A stretch of DNA of 64,000 nt. Source: Coniferiporia sulphurascens. Its lineage: Eukaryota > Basidiomycota > Agaricomycetes > Hymenochaetales > Hymenochaetaceae. Every line of letters starts with the position of its first letter. The first letter of the stretch is position 1. Position numbers and translations under genes: made by a program. Of the stretch, positions 34,501 to 45,646 are shown piece after piece. The DNA is taken from assembly GCA_002794785.1 (NCBI GenBank), contig NBBA01000005.1, positions 1,488,001-1,552,000 on the forward strand, read 5' to 3'. The notes under the pieces are model-generated. The model had not been told where the DNA came from. It did no database searches and saw nothing but the letters and a program-made list of their open reading frames with translations.

Positions 34501-36552
34501 GCACAAGGCCATCCACTGCCTCGGCAAGAAGTCATCTTCGTCCAATCGCTCAAAACAATTGTCAAATACCCTCTCTTGCCAGCACGCGTCTTGGCCCTGG
34601 GGAAAACCTCGGCAAATGGCAGACAGGATAAAACAGCACATCGCTCTATGCTCTGAGTCGTTCGCATAAGGAACTGTAGGATCTTCAGGAAGGGCAAGGG
34701 CATTTGCAAAATACTTGTATCCATGATTGGCATACAGATCAGATTGACAGCTAGGATCGACAGCCAATATCCTTGCCCAGATGAAAATAAGAACGGGTCT
34801 AAGGTCATGAGCGGGTGACTGGAGAAGCTTGGCAATGAAGGGGAAGATGCCGATAGTAAGTGCAGAATGCACCGCCCAGGGACCAAGATCAACAAACTTA
34901 GACAATAACACTAACACACGCAACCTATGTGGTAGGGAAAGAAGAAGCTGGAGAACGATAGGAAGTTGCTCGGGAGGCTTTCGGGGGACCAAATGGTCGA
35001 TGCCTTCACCCTGAGATGAGTCAACGGCACGGACAAAATCCGTGTTCTCCATAGCAGATGAAGAAGCCAGTGAACCAGGTCCACGCTTTGTAAGTGCTGA
35101 CCCGCCTCGGGATATCCAGACCTCAAACGCGATGAGCTGGTCTGTAAAGAACCTGCTAGGAATATAAGTGTATGAGTGTTCCGAGCCCGGTACAGTAATC
35201 CCGTTGGTAGTTTCTTCGTTTCTAAGGAGGTCGGGGAGCTGACGCAGAACACCATCGACTGCTAAGTCCCACTGGGCCCACATCGGGTGTGTATTAGTAG
35301 GAGGTAATGGAGGATAAGTATGGGGGGTGCAGTGGTAGTTCTTCATGATCCTCTCCGCAAGAAGGAAATTGCGGAATAAACACGCAACAAACATATCGGA
35401 TCGGTATAGACGATAGAAGATATCCTTGGAGAAGGTTGTCCAAGCAATGGTATCCGTAATGGATACAAAGATCCAATTCAACTCGCCGAGAGGGGATCTG
35501 CGATCCTTCAGGTCTCCAGGTATTCTTTGGACCATATCGTAAGTGATGCTTGAAGGAAGGTTCTGGCTAATAAGATACCAGCGTAAAGCTATATCTATGG
35601 GGGAGGTCAAACAAGACGTGAAGAGGTCTGCAGGCAGCTCGGGGTTCATTGGTAACTGCTCATGAGCTAAACAAGCGGCAAGCTGGATTGATTCCATAAA
35701 TGGCGTCATCCCATCAGGACATCCACCGTGTTGCACGTTTGTATCGGCGTCTCGCTTTTCCGCGAAATTGATAAAATTCGTCAAAAGATTTCCAGCGGCC
35801 GAGCAGTCCCATATGTATATGCATGGCGAACCCAGCCAGTTCTGAATCTCAATGAGAGACACTGGGATGTACTGTGAGTAGTTTCTGTTGAACACCCAAA
35901 GCTCGCCGCTCGGTGTTGGCTTCGGTACTCCATGACCATTGTAATAGAACAGACATCGTTCGTCTTTAGCCATCTTGCGCAGATTCTGGCAGAATTTCTG
36001 CGTTTCATCGTATGATGGATCGAGATATGGTTTGAATTTAATCCTCTGGCTAAGACATTCAAACTGATGGTGTAGATTGTTGCCGATAGCTTCGAGTGCC
36101 TTGTTTGAAGGAAGACTGTGTGGATCGACCCAACACTCCAGGACTGCACAGGGATTTGTCTTCACGACATCTGGGGGGTCCACATCAATATTAAGGCAGA
36201 CAACTAGCGCTGCGTTCGCCGTCTTCAGCTTGTTCTTTGGCTTCCAAGAGGCCAACTGAGCAAGGTCTACATGCATCCGTACGGGATTTCCGCAGAACAG
36301 GTGTCGTTTCGCGGAGAAATGAGGACCAAATGACGCCGCATCCTCCATCGACACTGACGAGGGCACGATACGTTCGCTTGTAGATATCCTATCATTGAGC
36401 AGCGAGGATGAGCGGGAGGAGTCGCTTGGCGTGAGGTCTGATTCTTCGTCTGAGTAAGGATCGACCTGACCATTAGTATTGTTCGGAAGATTGTGTTCCA
36501 ATGGCTGTCTAGGAGCTGTCGGTCGCCCACGCTCGATTGTCGAGCGCCTCAT
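31537..36552 (-). CDS. KOG1: TORC1 subunit Kog1/Raptor (Mip1)
   Basis: Scaffold and substrate-binding subunit of TOR complex 1, acting at the vacuolar/lysosomal surface in growth control. The first exon runs from 36552 to 33007 (1181 codons). After a Ser-rich N-terminus comes the Raptor-N caspase-like domain (about residues 85-260): NAALVVCLNIDVDPPDVVKT, then LFYYNGHGVPKPTPSGELWV and IYIWDCSAAG, with the His and Cys positions present as in other Raptors, which are not proteases. HEAT-like repeats follow (HRLRVLVLLSKFVDLGPWAV, LLQSPAHDLRPVLIFIWARI, SSPEVRTAALFALGTFMGAS). The exons from 33000 to 31537 hold a C-terminal WD40 propeller: INQDVGGIIMAGS, SADGIIHLYRNYD, GIILAGGDSRTIRLWDAHRE, LFFASFGDGSIQLFDKRV and LAFHPHEMLLGIGGGDGVVR. 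Stop at 31537. Confidence 0.95.
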
Positions 36553-36929
36553 GTCTGGTGGCTGGCGGGGATTTGTAGCAATGATAATAATAAAAATCCT
36601 CGTATGTGGCTAGTATGAGAATGAATTAATGGTAGACTTACCTTCGGTCCTTCACAGCGAAATACTCAAATAGGGTCGGAACAAAATACGCAGCACATAC
36701 GTACTGGTGAATAAACAGTTATTTTGCGGTGTCAATAAGCGCGAAACGTTTCAAGCATTCAAGCCGAACAGAATAAGCTGAAGCACTGACCTCCGAGTTG
36801 TATGGAAGGTGCCAAGGCCAATATTTATGTGGCAAGGTTGTGTCGCACCGCAGCGTACCACTGTGACATACGCGTGACCTATGTACTCCTTGCGCGATCT
36901 GACTAAGCTTAGAAGCTCAACTTTCCACC
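36553..36929. promoter_or_regulatory. Divergent promoter of KOG1 and the coiled-coil gene
   Basis: 377 bases between the two start codons. Nothing distinctive beyond short A-rich runs near 36575-36595. Confidence 0.4.
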
Positions 36930-39900
36930 ATGATGGATGCCAACAGTAACGCCCTTCTCGAGAGACTGAAGAACACAAATGACACTTCTTATGCCCACTT
37001 TCCCAAACTATTCTCTTCTGCGCATAATATGAGGCCAGATGGGCGCCCACTAAAGTCCCCCTTTTCAAAGCTCGCAAGTTCAAACTACAACAGCCAGGTC
37101 CCCATCAGTACACAATGCCACCGGCTTTCAGTTGCAGGTCGTCCCCCTAGATTGCTTCAAATACCGGAACGTGAACACATTCTAGGCAATCGGCATCTCT
37201 TTCAGAACGATCCAAAAGCAGAAGGACAACGTCGTTTTGTGCAATCGCCTGTGACTGACCCTCCCTCGTCCGGTGGCGGCGGGAACGAATTAACACATAT
37301 TCGATCCTTATATCCTGAGATCAGTGAAAGCAAGGTTGACAAAAACTTCGGTGATCTTCCTTGTGTTCCATCAAATATTGCTCAAAATCTACAGCAATCA
37401 TTGAAAGGGAGAGTCGACCTAACTCCCCCACCCGATCACACTCGCACAAGGTCCTCTGTAGAAAGAAATGAAGATGCGTTGTCGACACTGGATATCGGCT
37501 CCGTCGCTTTACTTGAGTCTCCTCGGTCTCTTGAGTCTGCAGTGACCAATTTTTCCGATCACATTGCTCGCTGCTCTGGCTCCGACGCGATAACAGACAC
37601 TCAAGAAAACCTAAGAAGCTCATCTTTCGTAGCACCAGTTAAAGTACAGCCAGCTGATGATCTATCCACCTTGATGTTCAAGGGGGCTACAGACTTACGC
37701 AATGCGAAACTCGCGTTGGAGGAGCAGGTAAAATCCCACCTACTTTCCGTCTGTACACCATTAAGCCTCATTCTTAGGCCAGGGAGATGCGCAAAATGCA
37801 AGATGAACTTAACGCAGTTACGACAGAAAAAAACGAACTGACTCTGCAATTCGAGCTCGTCAAGCGGAAGGCGAAAGAAGGACTGAACGCTAGCGCAAAG
37901 CAGTGAGGGTCCTGTTATGTATACTATATGCGCAATATTCAGGACTGGCGATATAGGTTAGGTGACATGGACACGCTTCTGCAAGCTTTAAAGACACAAT
38001 TTCGAAATCACTCCCCTTCTATTGAAAAGTCTCGGGAAGCCATGATAAATGTTGAGAATTTGAAAACGACACTGAAAGAATATGTGAAACGTACGTGCTC
38101 ATGTTTTTTTCTTCTTTCGATTTACCTATTGTATGGCTCGCATAGGGTTTGAGACTTCAATTGGAGACGATGGCATATATAATCCTACACAAGGATGGAG
38201 GAACATTTTAGACGAGCTTCGGCAAGACACATCGAACAGTATGTTTTCCAATCGTCTAGCAGATTGTTACTAAGACCACATACACTTTCGCAGAGCAGCA
38301 AGTAATCGATATGTTTCGAGATCGTCTGGAATTTTCTCAGGGTGAACTCGTGATCGCGAAACATCGTGTTGTTGAGCTCGAGAATATGCAATCGCAAAAC
38401 ATCCTCGTGATGGAAGCCTCATCTGAGAAGATGGCCGTCGCGAGTAACTTTCATTTATAAACTTAAGCCTGCGATTGAATTGTTGATCTGTCTGCTAGGT
38501 GAGAAACTAACGAAACTTTCTGTCATACTAAGAGATCAACAAAAGGAGAATTTGGACGTTCTGGTGAAAAATGCCGACCTGGAAGCAAAACTCAATGCGT
38601 GTAACAATGAGTATGGCCTTTTTGGGGGGGGGGGGGCAGGAAAAGACACTGATGGCGATCTTTGCGACTATTTCTTCAGAATTTCTTATTTAAAGGAGTG
38701 CCTGTCGGAGAAAGACAAGGAACTTCGAACTACCGCCTCTTTGGGGGAAGAGTAGGATTCGTGTGCATTTTTTTGGACTCTGTCTTACGCGCTTTGCCAT
38801 AGAATTAAGAGCTTATACAGCCTGGTTAAGGATAGAGAGGGTCAGCTTGCGGGTCTCCGTGAGGTTGAGCAGAAGTTAGTGGTTTGGTCGGCAGAAATGA
38901 CCCTTCGTCCTGATACTTTAATTGTTACTTACAGACTTTTAACGACTGCGGCACTATTTGAAGACCGCGGACTAGAGATCGAGGCCTTGAGAGATTCCAT
39001 CAAGAGCAAAAGCGAGTCCCTAGTAGCTTCGCAAAAGAGGTCAGGCTTTTATTGCTACCTCACTTACAATTTGCTCCCTTTTCACATTACACGATCTAGC
39101 CTTTCGCAGATCGAAACGCAGCTTACGAATGAGCGTTCTCTTGTACAACGGCTGGAGTATGATCTCAGAGAAAGTCGCACACTGATGAAATCTGAGTCGG
39201 ACTTCCGGTTGAAGACCATTAGTGAAAAGGGGGACCTGAGAATTCGCGAGCAGAATCTAATAAGTGAAGTCAACGACTTGAAGAAAGGCATAGAGGAATA
39301 TAAATTCAGGTCAATCTGTTTTTGCATAAAAAAAAGTAAATTTTATTGAAAGGGCTTATTACAGGTCTTGTCAATCTGATACCCGCCTTGAGGTTTGTGA
39401 TGGCTTCACAGCGAGCACACGCTCTCACACGTATACTTAGATGTTGCAGGAACGCTTCGACGATCAATCTTTGATGTTGAGGATTGAGAAGAAAGCTCAG
39501 GGAGATATACAGGTCGGAGATGATCCAACGCTCTCCCTCTTTCGTTTTAAGCTTACCTCATTATCCCAATCGCCAATCAGGAACGTTTTTTCTCTTCCCA
39601 AACGGCATTTAACGTATGTTAACCCGGATCCAGCAAAAAAAGTACCGTTTAAATTTTATCTAGAAAGCCCTGGAGGAGACCAAGCAGACGTCGGAACTTC
39701 AAACCATCCAATTGAAGGAAAAGATAAAGGCCCTTGAGGCTAAAGTGCAAGGTCATCAAAAAGAGGCCTCTACCATTGTATTAGAGTCCGCAAGCAAGCT
39801 GGCTGAAGTGGAGGCAGACCACGCGCGGCAAGTCCAAAAAATGTTTGAAGCTGCAACTGCCAAAGCGGATGAAGCTGCGCGTGCGCAGAAGGACCTAGAT

Positions 39901-41346
39901 ATAGCGAAAACCGAGATTCAATCATTCCAGAAGAGAGTCCAGTCTTTGCAACAGGAAAAGGACGAACTTAGCGAGAAACTGGTGGATTTGAAGCTTCCTT
40001 CGGAGGCTCACCTCCAAGAGCTTTCGGTCTTGAGAGACCGGATCAAGGAGCTACAAAATAGTGAAGAGCTCAAGACACAGCGGGCGAAATCTATTGTCTT
40101 ACGGTATGAATGTGGCGACTTGGTTAGTAAAATGGGTTTTTGCATTGGGCCAGGCTGACCAAGCTATATATGAAAGTCCATCGAGGAGAAGAGGCTCATA
40201 GATACAATTCACAGAGCCTCCCAAGCGAATCACGAACAACAACTGATAGCTAAAGCCAATGAAATTCGCCAGGTCTTCTTCCATTCCCTTGTTTGCAATA
40301 AACATGCCGATCTTTGACTATTTATCAACTTGCAGCGTGATAATGCTATGCGAGTACTTGAGAAGAGGAAATCCGAGCTAGAGGCACAACTTGCACGTAT
40401 ACTAAACACACAGGTGCGCCAGCTGTGCTCGAATTAAAGCAAGTCCCAAGTCCCTTGCGCTACTACTAACGAGGGCTGGCAGGCGATAACCAAAGCAGAT
40501 CCTAATATCATTAACGGCGGGAGTCGATCACTCATAGATCCCAACAGCTGGGTGTCATCTCAGTCTTCAGGCAGCCTCCTTGGCGCTGGTAGTGTAAAGG
40601 CTCGTAACAGGGACAATCCGGTGAGTATTATGACACTAAGGGAAACTGAATTTACAAACTTACGACTGAAATTATACAAGATTACTATGATAGATGCCGA
40701 GACGATAACCGACTCCCCAGTTACCATTCGCTCACCAGTGGTTAAGGCTCAGTCAAATGAGATTCCGCCGCCGCCGGTCGATACTGCTTCTACTGCGAGT
40801 GTAGCTCAGGACTGCACTAATCCTTCTTTTTCCCAACTCGTGGCGAAGTCTAGTGGTTGGATTGACGAAAAAGAGTTGGAAAGTCTGGACTCGATTGGCT
40901 CTGTTGCTACTACAACCAAGCGGAAGCGCGTTTCTACTGCTTTGGCTGCTGGAAAACCCAGGAATCCACGGCCTCCACGTCGCGCGGTGCGTGATCCCGC
41001 ATCGCCGCATCTTCCAAATACTTACTTTGGTGTCCAGAAAACAATCGCGGATAATGTCCATACCATCTTAGATGCCGTTGCAGACGGGGAGTCAACGAAG
41101 GTTTGAACTTCCCACCTTTCCATAATAATAGGTCCTGCGAATGATTGTGATACTAATGCCCTTTTGTAGGTATCAGCACCGACACTGACAGTGCCAAAGA
41201 CTAAAATGCGCAAGCGTAGGTGATCATGTCTAATTTTGCATCCTGCGTCCCCCATGTTCCAGGTCTCAATTGCTGGTGTCACAGTCTCCTCGCCGTGCCT
41301 GTCTTCTCCTTTATATCGAACTAAGTCAGTACTGTAACATGTTGTA
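36930..41346 (+). CDS. Large coiled-coil protein, unidentified
   Basis: I do not recognise the family. The start at 36930 (MMDANSNALLERLKN) leads a long, Ser/Pro-rich, probably disordered N-terminal exon to about 37730. A series of short exons follows (37770-40430), dominated by heptad-like coiled coil: KNELTLQFELVKRKAKEGL, ELENMQSQN, EKLTKLSVILRDQQKENLDV, KIKALEAKVQGHQKEAST, then AEVEADHARQVQKMFEAATA and QQEKDELSEKLVDLKL. The tail is again disordered, with basic clusters TTKRKRVST, KPRNPRPPRR and KTKMRKRRSQ (possible nuclear signals). A likely stop is at 41344-41346 after a final small exon. The plan (disordered head, central coiled coil, basic tail) resembles meiotic-axis or structural nuclear proteins only in architecture. 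Exon limits in the middle are uncertain. A 13-G run in an intron is at about 38624-38636. Confidence 0.6.
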
Positions 41347-41532
41347 ACCCTTTGACGGAATGATTTCCCTGTATGCCAGCTAAATATAACGCCTTTGTTT
41401 CCGGTAGTTTTCCGGGAAGTAAGGAAAGACTACCATTTTGAGGTATTTTGTACGGCGTCACGGTGTCAATAAATTATACTCAGAGTTCAATTTATATGGC
41501 AGCAGAAACGACGTGATGTGTGTCTTTTTGGA

Positions 41533-41547
41533 GTTTCTGCACGTACT
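41533..41547. repeat. LINE target-site duplication, left copy
   Basis: GTTTCTGCACGTACT directly before the poly-T run that marks the element's 3' end on the minus strand. Confidence 0.9.
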
Positions 41548-41612
41548 TTTTTTTTTTTTTTTTTAAATGCATTTCTATAGTGCGTCATGACTATCTAGTA
41601 CAAAATATGCTC

Positions 41613-41632
41613 CAGGGGCCTTTAGGCCCCTG
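41613..41632 (-). other. Perfect hairpin in the LINE 3' untranslated region
   Basis: CAGGGGCC, a four-base loop, then GGCCCCTG, giving an 8-bp GC-rich stem about 50 bases before the poly(A) tail. Some LINE reverse transcriptases recognise a 3' stem-loop in their own RNA; that this one serves so is inference. Confidence 0.55.
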
Positions 41633-41742
41633 TATTTAGTGAGATGGTAGTTGTTATAGGGAGATAAAATCGTGGTGGGACGCCGTAGGCGGAGATGGGA
41701 GCTGGGCAAGTGCCAGTGAGATGAGGAAATTGGGAAACCAAC

Positions 41743-44700
41743 TTAGTTGCCTATGGCAAAACCTGAGTCGGTGGTGTGCACCACAGTGGGGCCACCCGGG
41801 TCGAAGACGAGGATAGGCTCCGCCTCAAAGGTGGGGTGGGAGTCGAGGAAAGATGCCAAAATTGGGAGGCCATCTTTAGAGAACCATTGGGCCTCAGTAG
41901 ATGGTATGGGGGTTTTCCACACCGCTCGACGGGCAGGGAGGGTGTTAGGGCAAGAGAGCAGGAGATGGGCTCGAGTCTCAGGAACGTGGCAGAATGGGCA
42001 CATGGGGTCGCGTCCCGGAATTCGTCCAAAGTACGCGCCAAAGCCGGCGTGACCTAGGAGTGTCCGGAAAACTTTGCACTTAGTGCGTCGGCCTAAGGTG
42101 AGGTTCTGCATCAGAGCGGACGGCTTAGTCGAGGGATTTAGAGTAACGCCCATTGAATGGGCGTCTGAAGTCCCTTGGGATTTCCGGCAGGCGGAGGCCC
42201 AGTCGGATTTCCATTGAGTGAGTGCCGTCGAGGAAGCGGATGGTAGGCGGGAACGGAGAGGCGCCCGGGGGAGGGTTGTCCGCAATGCCGCAGGCGAGGA
42301 CGTCAGCAAATTCATTGCCTTCCACATCGGAGTGTCCCGGGACCCAGTGTAAGTGAAAGAAGACACTAGGGTATCGCTTATTAGCAAGTTTGAGACACTT
42401 CCGAATGAAGAGGGCGACATTAACGCCTGGGGCCGGACGAGGGTCTGCGAGGAGCGTAAGTGCGACTTCGCAATCAGTGTAGATTTCCACCTGGGTAACA
42501 TCCGGATGTAAATCATAAGAGTATGCCAGAAGCCAGGCGGCGTCGGCAAGTGCGGCGAGTTCACAGTCCGTAGCATGGACGGAGGGACCAAGGTAGGTTT
42601 CGCGGGTGAGGACCGACTCCCCGCGATAAAACCAGACGCCGGCGGCACCACCAGCGTAAGAAGATGGAGACGTTCCCTTACGGGAACCATCAGTATAGAT
42701 GAGAAGGCAAGTGGGAACATCTTTCAGTCGGTCAATAAGGCCATGGTGTGACTGAATGAGTGCATCTCGCGCTTCTTGAGAGTGGTCAATCGCCTGGTCA
42801 ATGCTTACGTGCCGTAATGGTGGCAACATAATCCACGGAGGGCGAGTGTATCGGGGAACGCGTTTGCATCCAGGCGGGACCCGGTTAACGAACGACATGG
42901 TGATGGCTCCTTTACGGGTAGACCGTAATGGTAAAAGGGTGTGTGTGGTAGTGAGATACCGAATAGCAGCACGGGATTTGGTGCGCTCTAGGCGGAGAGG
43001 GATGGGCAAGATGGAGGCGAGGACTTCAGAGGGGCCGCGTGGTGACGTGCGCCATGATCCAAGGATACGGTGGCACGCCGCGGACTGTACTAGAGTCATC
43101 TTGTCACATTTGCCTTTTTGCCGCTTACCAGTAAACCAGAGAGGAGATCCCCAGAGTAAAACTGGCAAAATGCACCCAATATAGAGATGACGTAGATGTA
43201 GCGGGTCTAAACCGCGAAGAGTGTTGCCGAGGAGTTCCAAGGCGCGTAGAGAGGACATGGCTTTGAAGCACATGCGTTGAACGTGTACCGTAAACGACAA
43301 TTGCGCGTCGAAAAAGATACCCAACCAGCGTAAAGGCCGGGAGGGAACTATGCGAAGGGGCGGGAGGCCCTGGCGCGGCAGGCGGATAGGGTGTATGAGG
43401 GAATCCTCGCGGAGGTCATGCCGTCGGGTCCAGTGGATGAGCTCAGATTTGTCATCATCCAGGGAGAGGCCAAGAGCGCGACATGCGGCGGAGAACGAGA
43501 GGTAAGCCTTTTCGAGACGGGCAACATTAGTCGCTATGGAACTCGAAGAGGTAGTGAGGAGGTGGTCGTCCACGTACGCGCGGACTAGCACGAGAGGGTC
43601 AGAGACCTGAAGTGAGGAGAGGAGGCTTGTCGCAAAAAGCGCAGACAGTATAGGGGAAATGGGAGAGCCTTGAGGGACCCCCATATTAGGTATGGGGGTC
43701 AGAGTGTCGGTGAAACCGTCAAAGGAGAGGGCAACCCGGCGATCTGAAACAAAGGACATGACCCAGGAGATGAGGAGAGGGGGGAACCCTAGTTCGAGTA
43801 AGACGGAGTGTAGATGGGGGTGTTGGACGGAAGGGAAAAAACCCGCCACATCGACTGCAAGTGCTGTAGTGACGTGATGCCGGGCCCAAGCCGTCTCAAT
43901 TTCGTTTACCAGGTCAGAAGTGGCATCCAATATGCCCGATTTTTGGCGGGTACCATATTGGGAAGAGGGGAGTGCGCCGAGCTCATTGGCGATGAACTGG
44001 ATGCGGTTAGCGATAATCTTCTCGAGTAGTTTGCCCATGGTTTCCTCGAGAGTGATGGGGCGGTATGCGTTGAGCGCGGTAGGGTCCTTCTTATTGAGTT
44101 TTCGGAGCATCACCACCTTTGTGTCCTTCCAAGGGCAGGGGTGGTGTCCAGCATCCAGGCATTCATTGTAGAGTGCGAGGAGTGGAACACTATGGGCGGC
44201 GTGCAAGCTTTTTAGGGCCTGGTAGCCAACGCCGGTAATGCCCGGGGCACTCGAATTCGAAGTGAGACTTAGTGCGTGGTCCAGCTCTTCCATGAGGATG
44301 GGGTGGTTGCGCATAGGGCGGGCGCCGACAAAAGAATATGTCGAAGGGATGGCAGCAGATGGTTGGGTACCGAAATACTTGGACCGGAAGGCAGAAGCCT
44401 TCTCCGCAGGAGAGTTCGCAGTGGATTGTCTGGACACTAACGCTGGGATAGGAGCACGTCGAGTGCCCATTGCCCATTTCGCCATTGGCCAGATTTTGTC
44501 TGGCTTGACAGAAGCAGTGAACGAATCAGCCCAGTTGCGTTTAGCACGGCGAAAGATACCAGCCGATTGTCGTCGGAGCGTGGTACGAGCCGCCGGAGTA
44601 GCTCCGCGCAAGGCGGCCATGTGAGCACGGCATGAGGCGTCCCACCACTTGACCTTGTGTCCTCCTGCCTTCGAAGAAGACGGGGGGTGTGAGGAATCAG

Positions 44701-45646
44701 TGGCGAGAACCAGAGCGGCGTGAATAGCAGCAACCTTGACGTCCAGGAGTTGGGGCGTGGCGCCTGAGAGGGCGAAGGCGTTGGAGAGTGGTGCATCAAG
44801 CGCTTCCAACCATTCAGTAGAGAGTGAATCATCATACCATGGGCGGAGGAAGGGGTCAATGAATGGCTCAGAAGAGGTGGGGATAGACCATGTGATAACA
44901 GCATGGTCGGATCCGGATGGAGTATCCCAGGATCGTGTCCAGGAATCGCCCAAAGCGAGGTCTTCCAAAGAGGGGGAAGCCCATGCGAGGTCAATGACTG
45001 ATTCTGTGAATTGGGTAGATGGGCGTCGCCGGGTATCGAAACCCGGCTGGTTCAGGAGGTGCATGGCGTTTGCAGCAGCCCAGTGTTCTAGAGGGCGAGC
45101 TTTTTGGGCATCGCTTGTCGAATGGGTGCCGTGGTCCCAGTGAATAGAGTGAAGATTGAAGTCCCCAGCAACTAGCCAATGTGCACGCAGGGGGAGCTCG
45201 AGTAGAGCAAGGGAGGAGATGGTGTCCTTTTTATTCGCATCATGATTGTATACATTAGTGACAAAAAGAGGCCCAAGGCCAGTGTCAAAAATTAACGTGA
45301 GTATGTCTCGGGATGGGGAGCGCGAAGCATCTAGCACCACCCGAGACAGAGGGATAGACTGGCGGACCAGTGTGACCACACACGGACGTGTTAGTTCGGT
45401 GGGCCCCGCAGAGGGGGGCACGAAGACATGGTAGTTGGGCATGGCGGGGAAGCCGAAGACGGGCATACCTGCTGCATCCAACATAGAGGGGGAGGTACCA
45501 ATAGGATACCAAGGGGGTTCCTGAAGTAAAATAACTGCAGGCGGGGGGGGGGCACCGGGGGCAGACGAGAAGGAGTGGACGAGTGCTTCGACGTGCACTC
45601 GGGACGTTGCAACGTTGTGTTGCATAAACGTCCATGAACTACTCAT
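41743..45646 (-). CDS. LINE ORF2: endonuclease, reverse transcriptase, RNase H, with a frameshift
   Basis: Starts at the ATG at 45646, overlapping the ORF1 stop. The AP-endonuclease part has FMQHNVATSR, VILLQEPPW, VAGDFNLHSIHWDHG and the active-site SDH in SGSDHAVITWS. The reverse transcriptase has ALPSSQYGTRQKSGILDAT, TTALAVDVAGFFPSV (catalytic Asp), NMGVPQGSPISPILSALF and AYVDDHLLTT (YVDD box). RNase H has LLIYTDGSRKG, CELAALADAAWL, VEIYTDCEVALTL and HWVPGHSDVEGNEFAD. This frame ends at 42125, but the expected C-terminal part (WKSDWASACRKSQ, then CPFCHVPETRAHLLLSCP and the end at 41743) is in another frame. That implies a one-base shift near 42265-42275. The enzyme core before the shift is intact. 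Confidence 0.85.

Noticed and set aside
41743..42720. Separate 325-codon gene at the LINE 3' end
   Set aside because: Its N-terminal half is the wrong frame of RNase H; only its C-terminal half is real and belongs to ORF2 after a frameshift.
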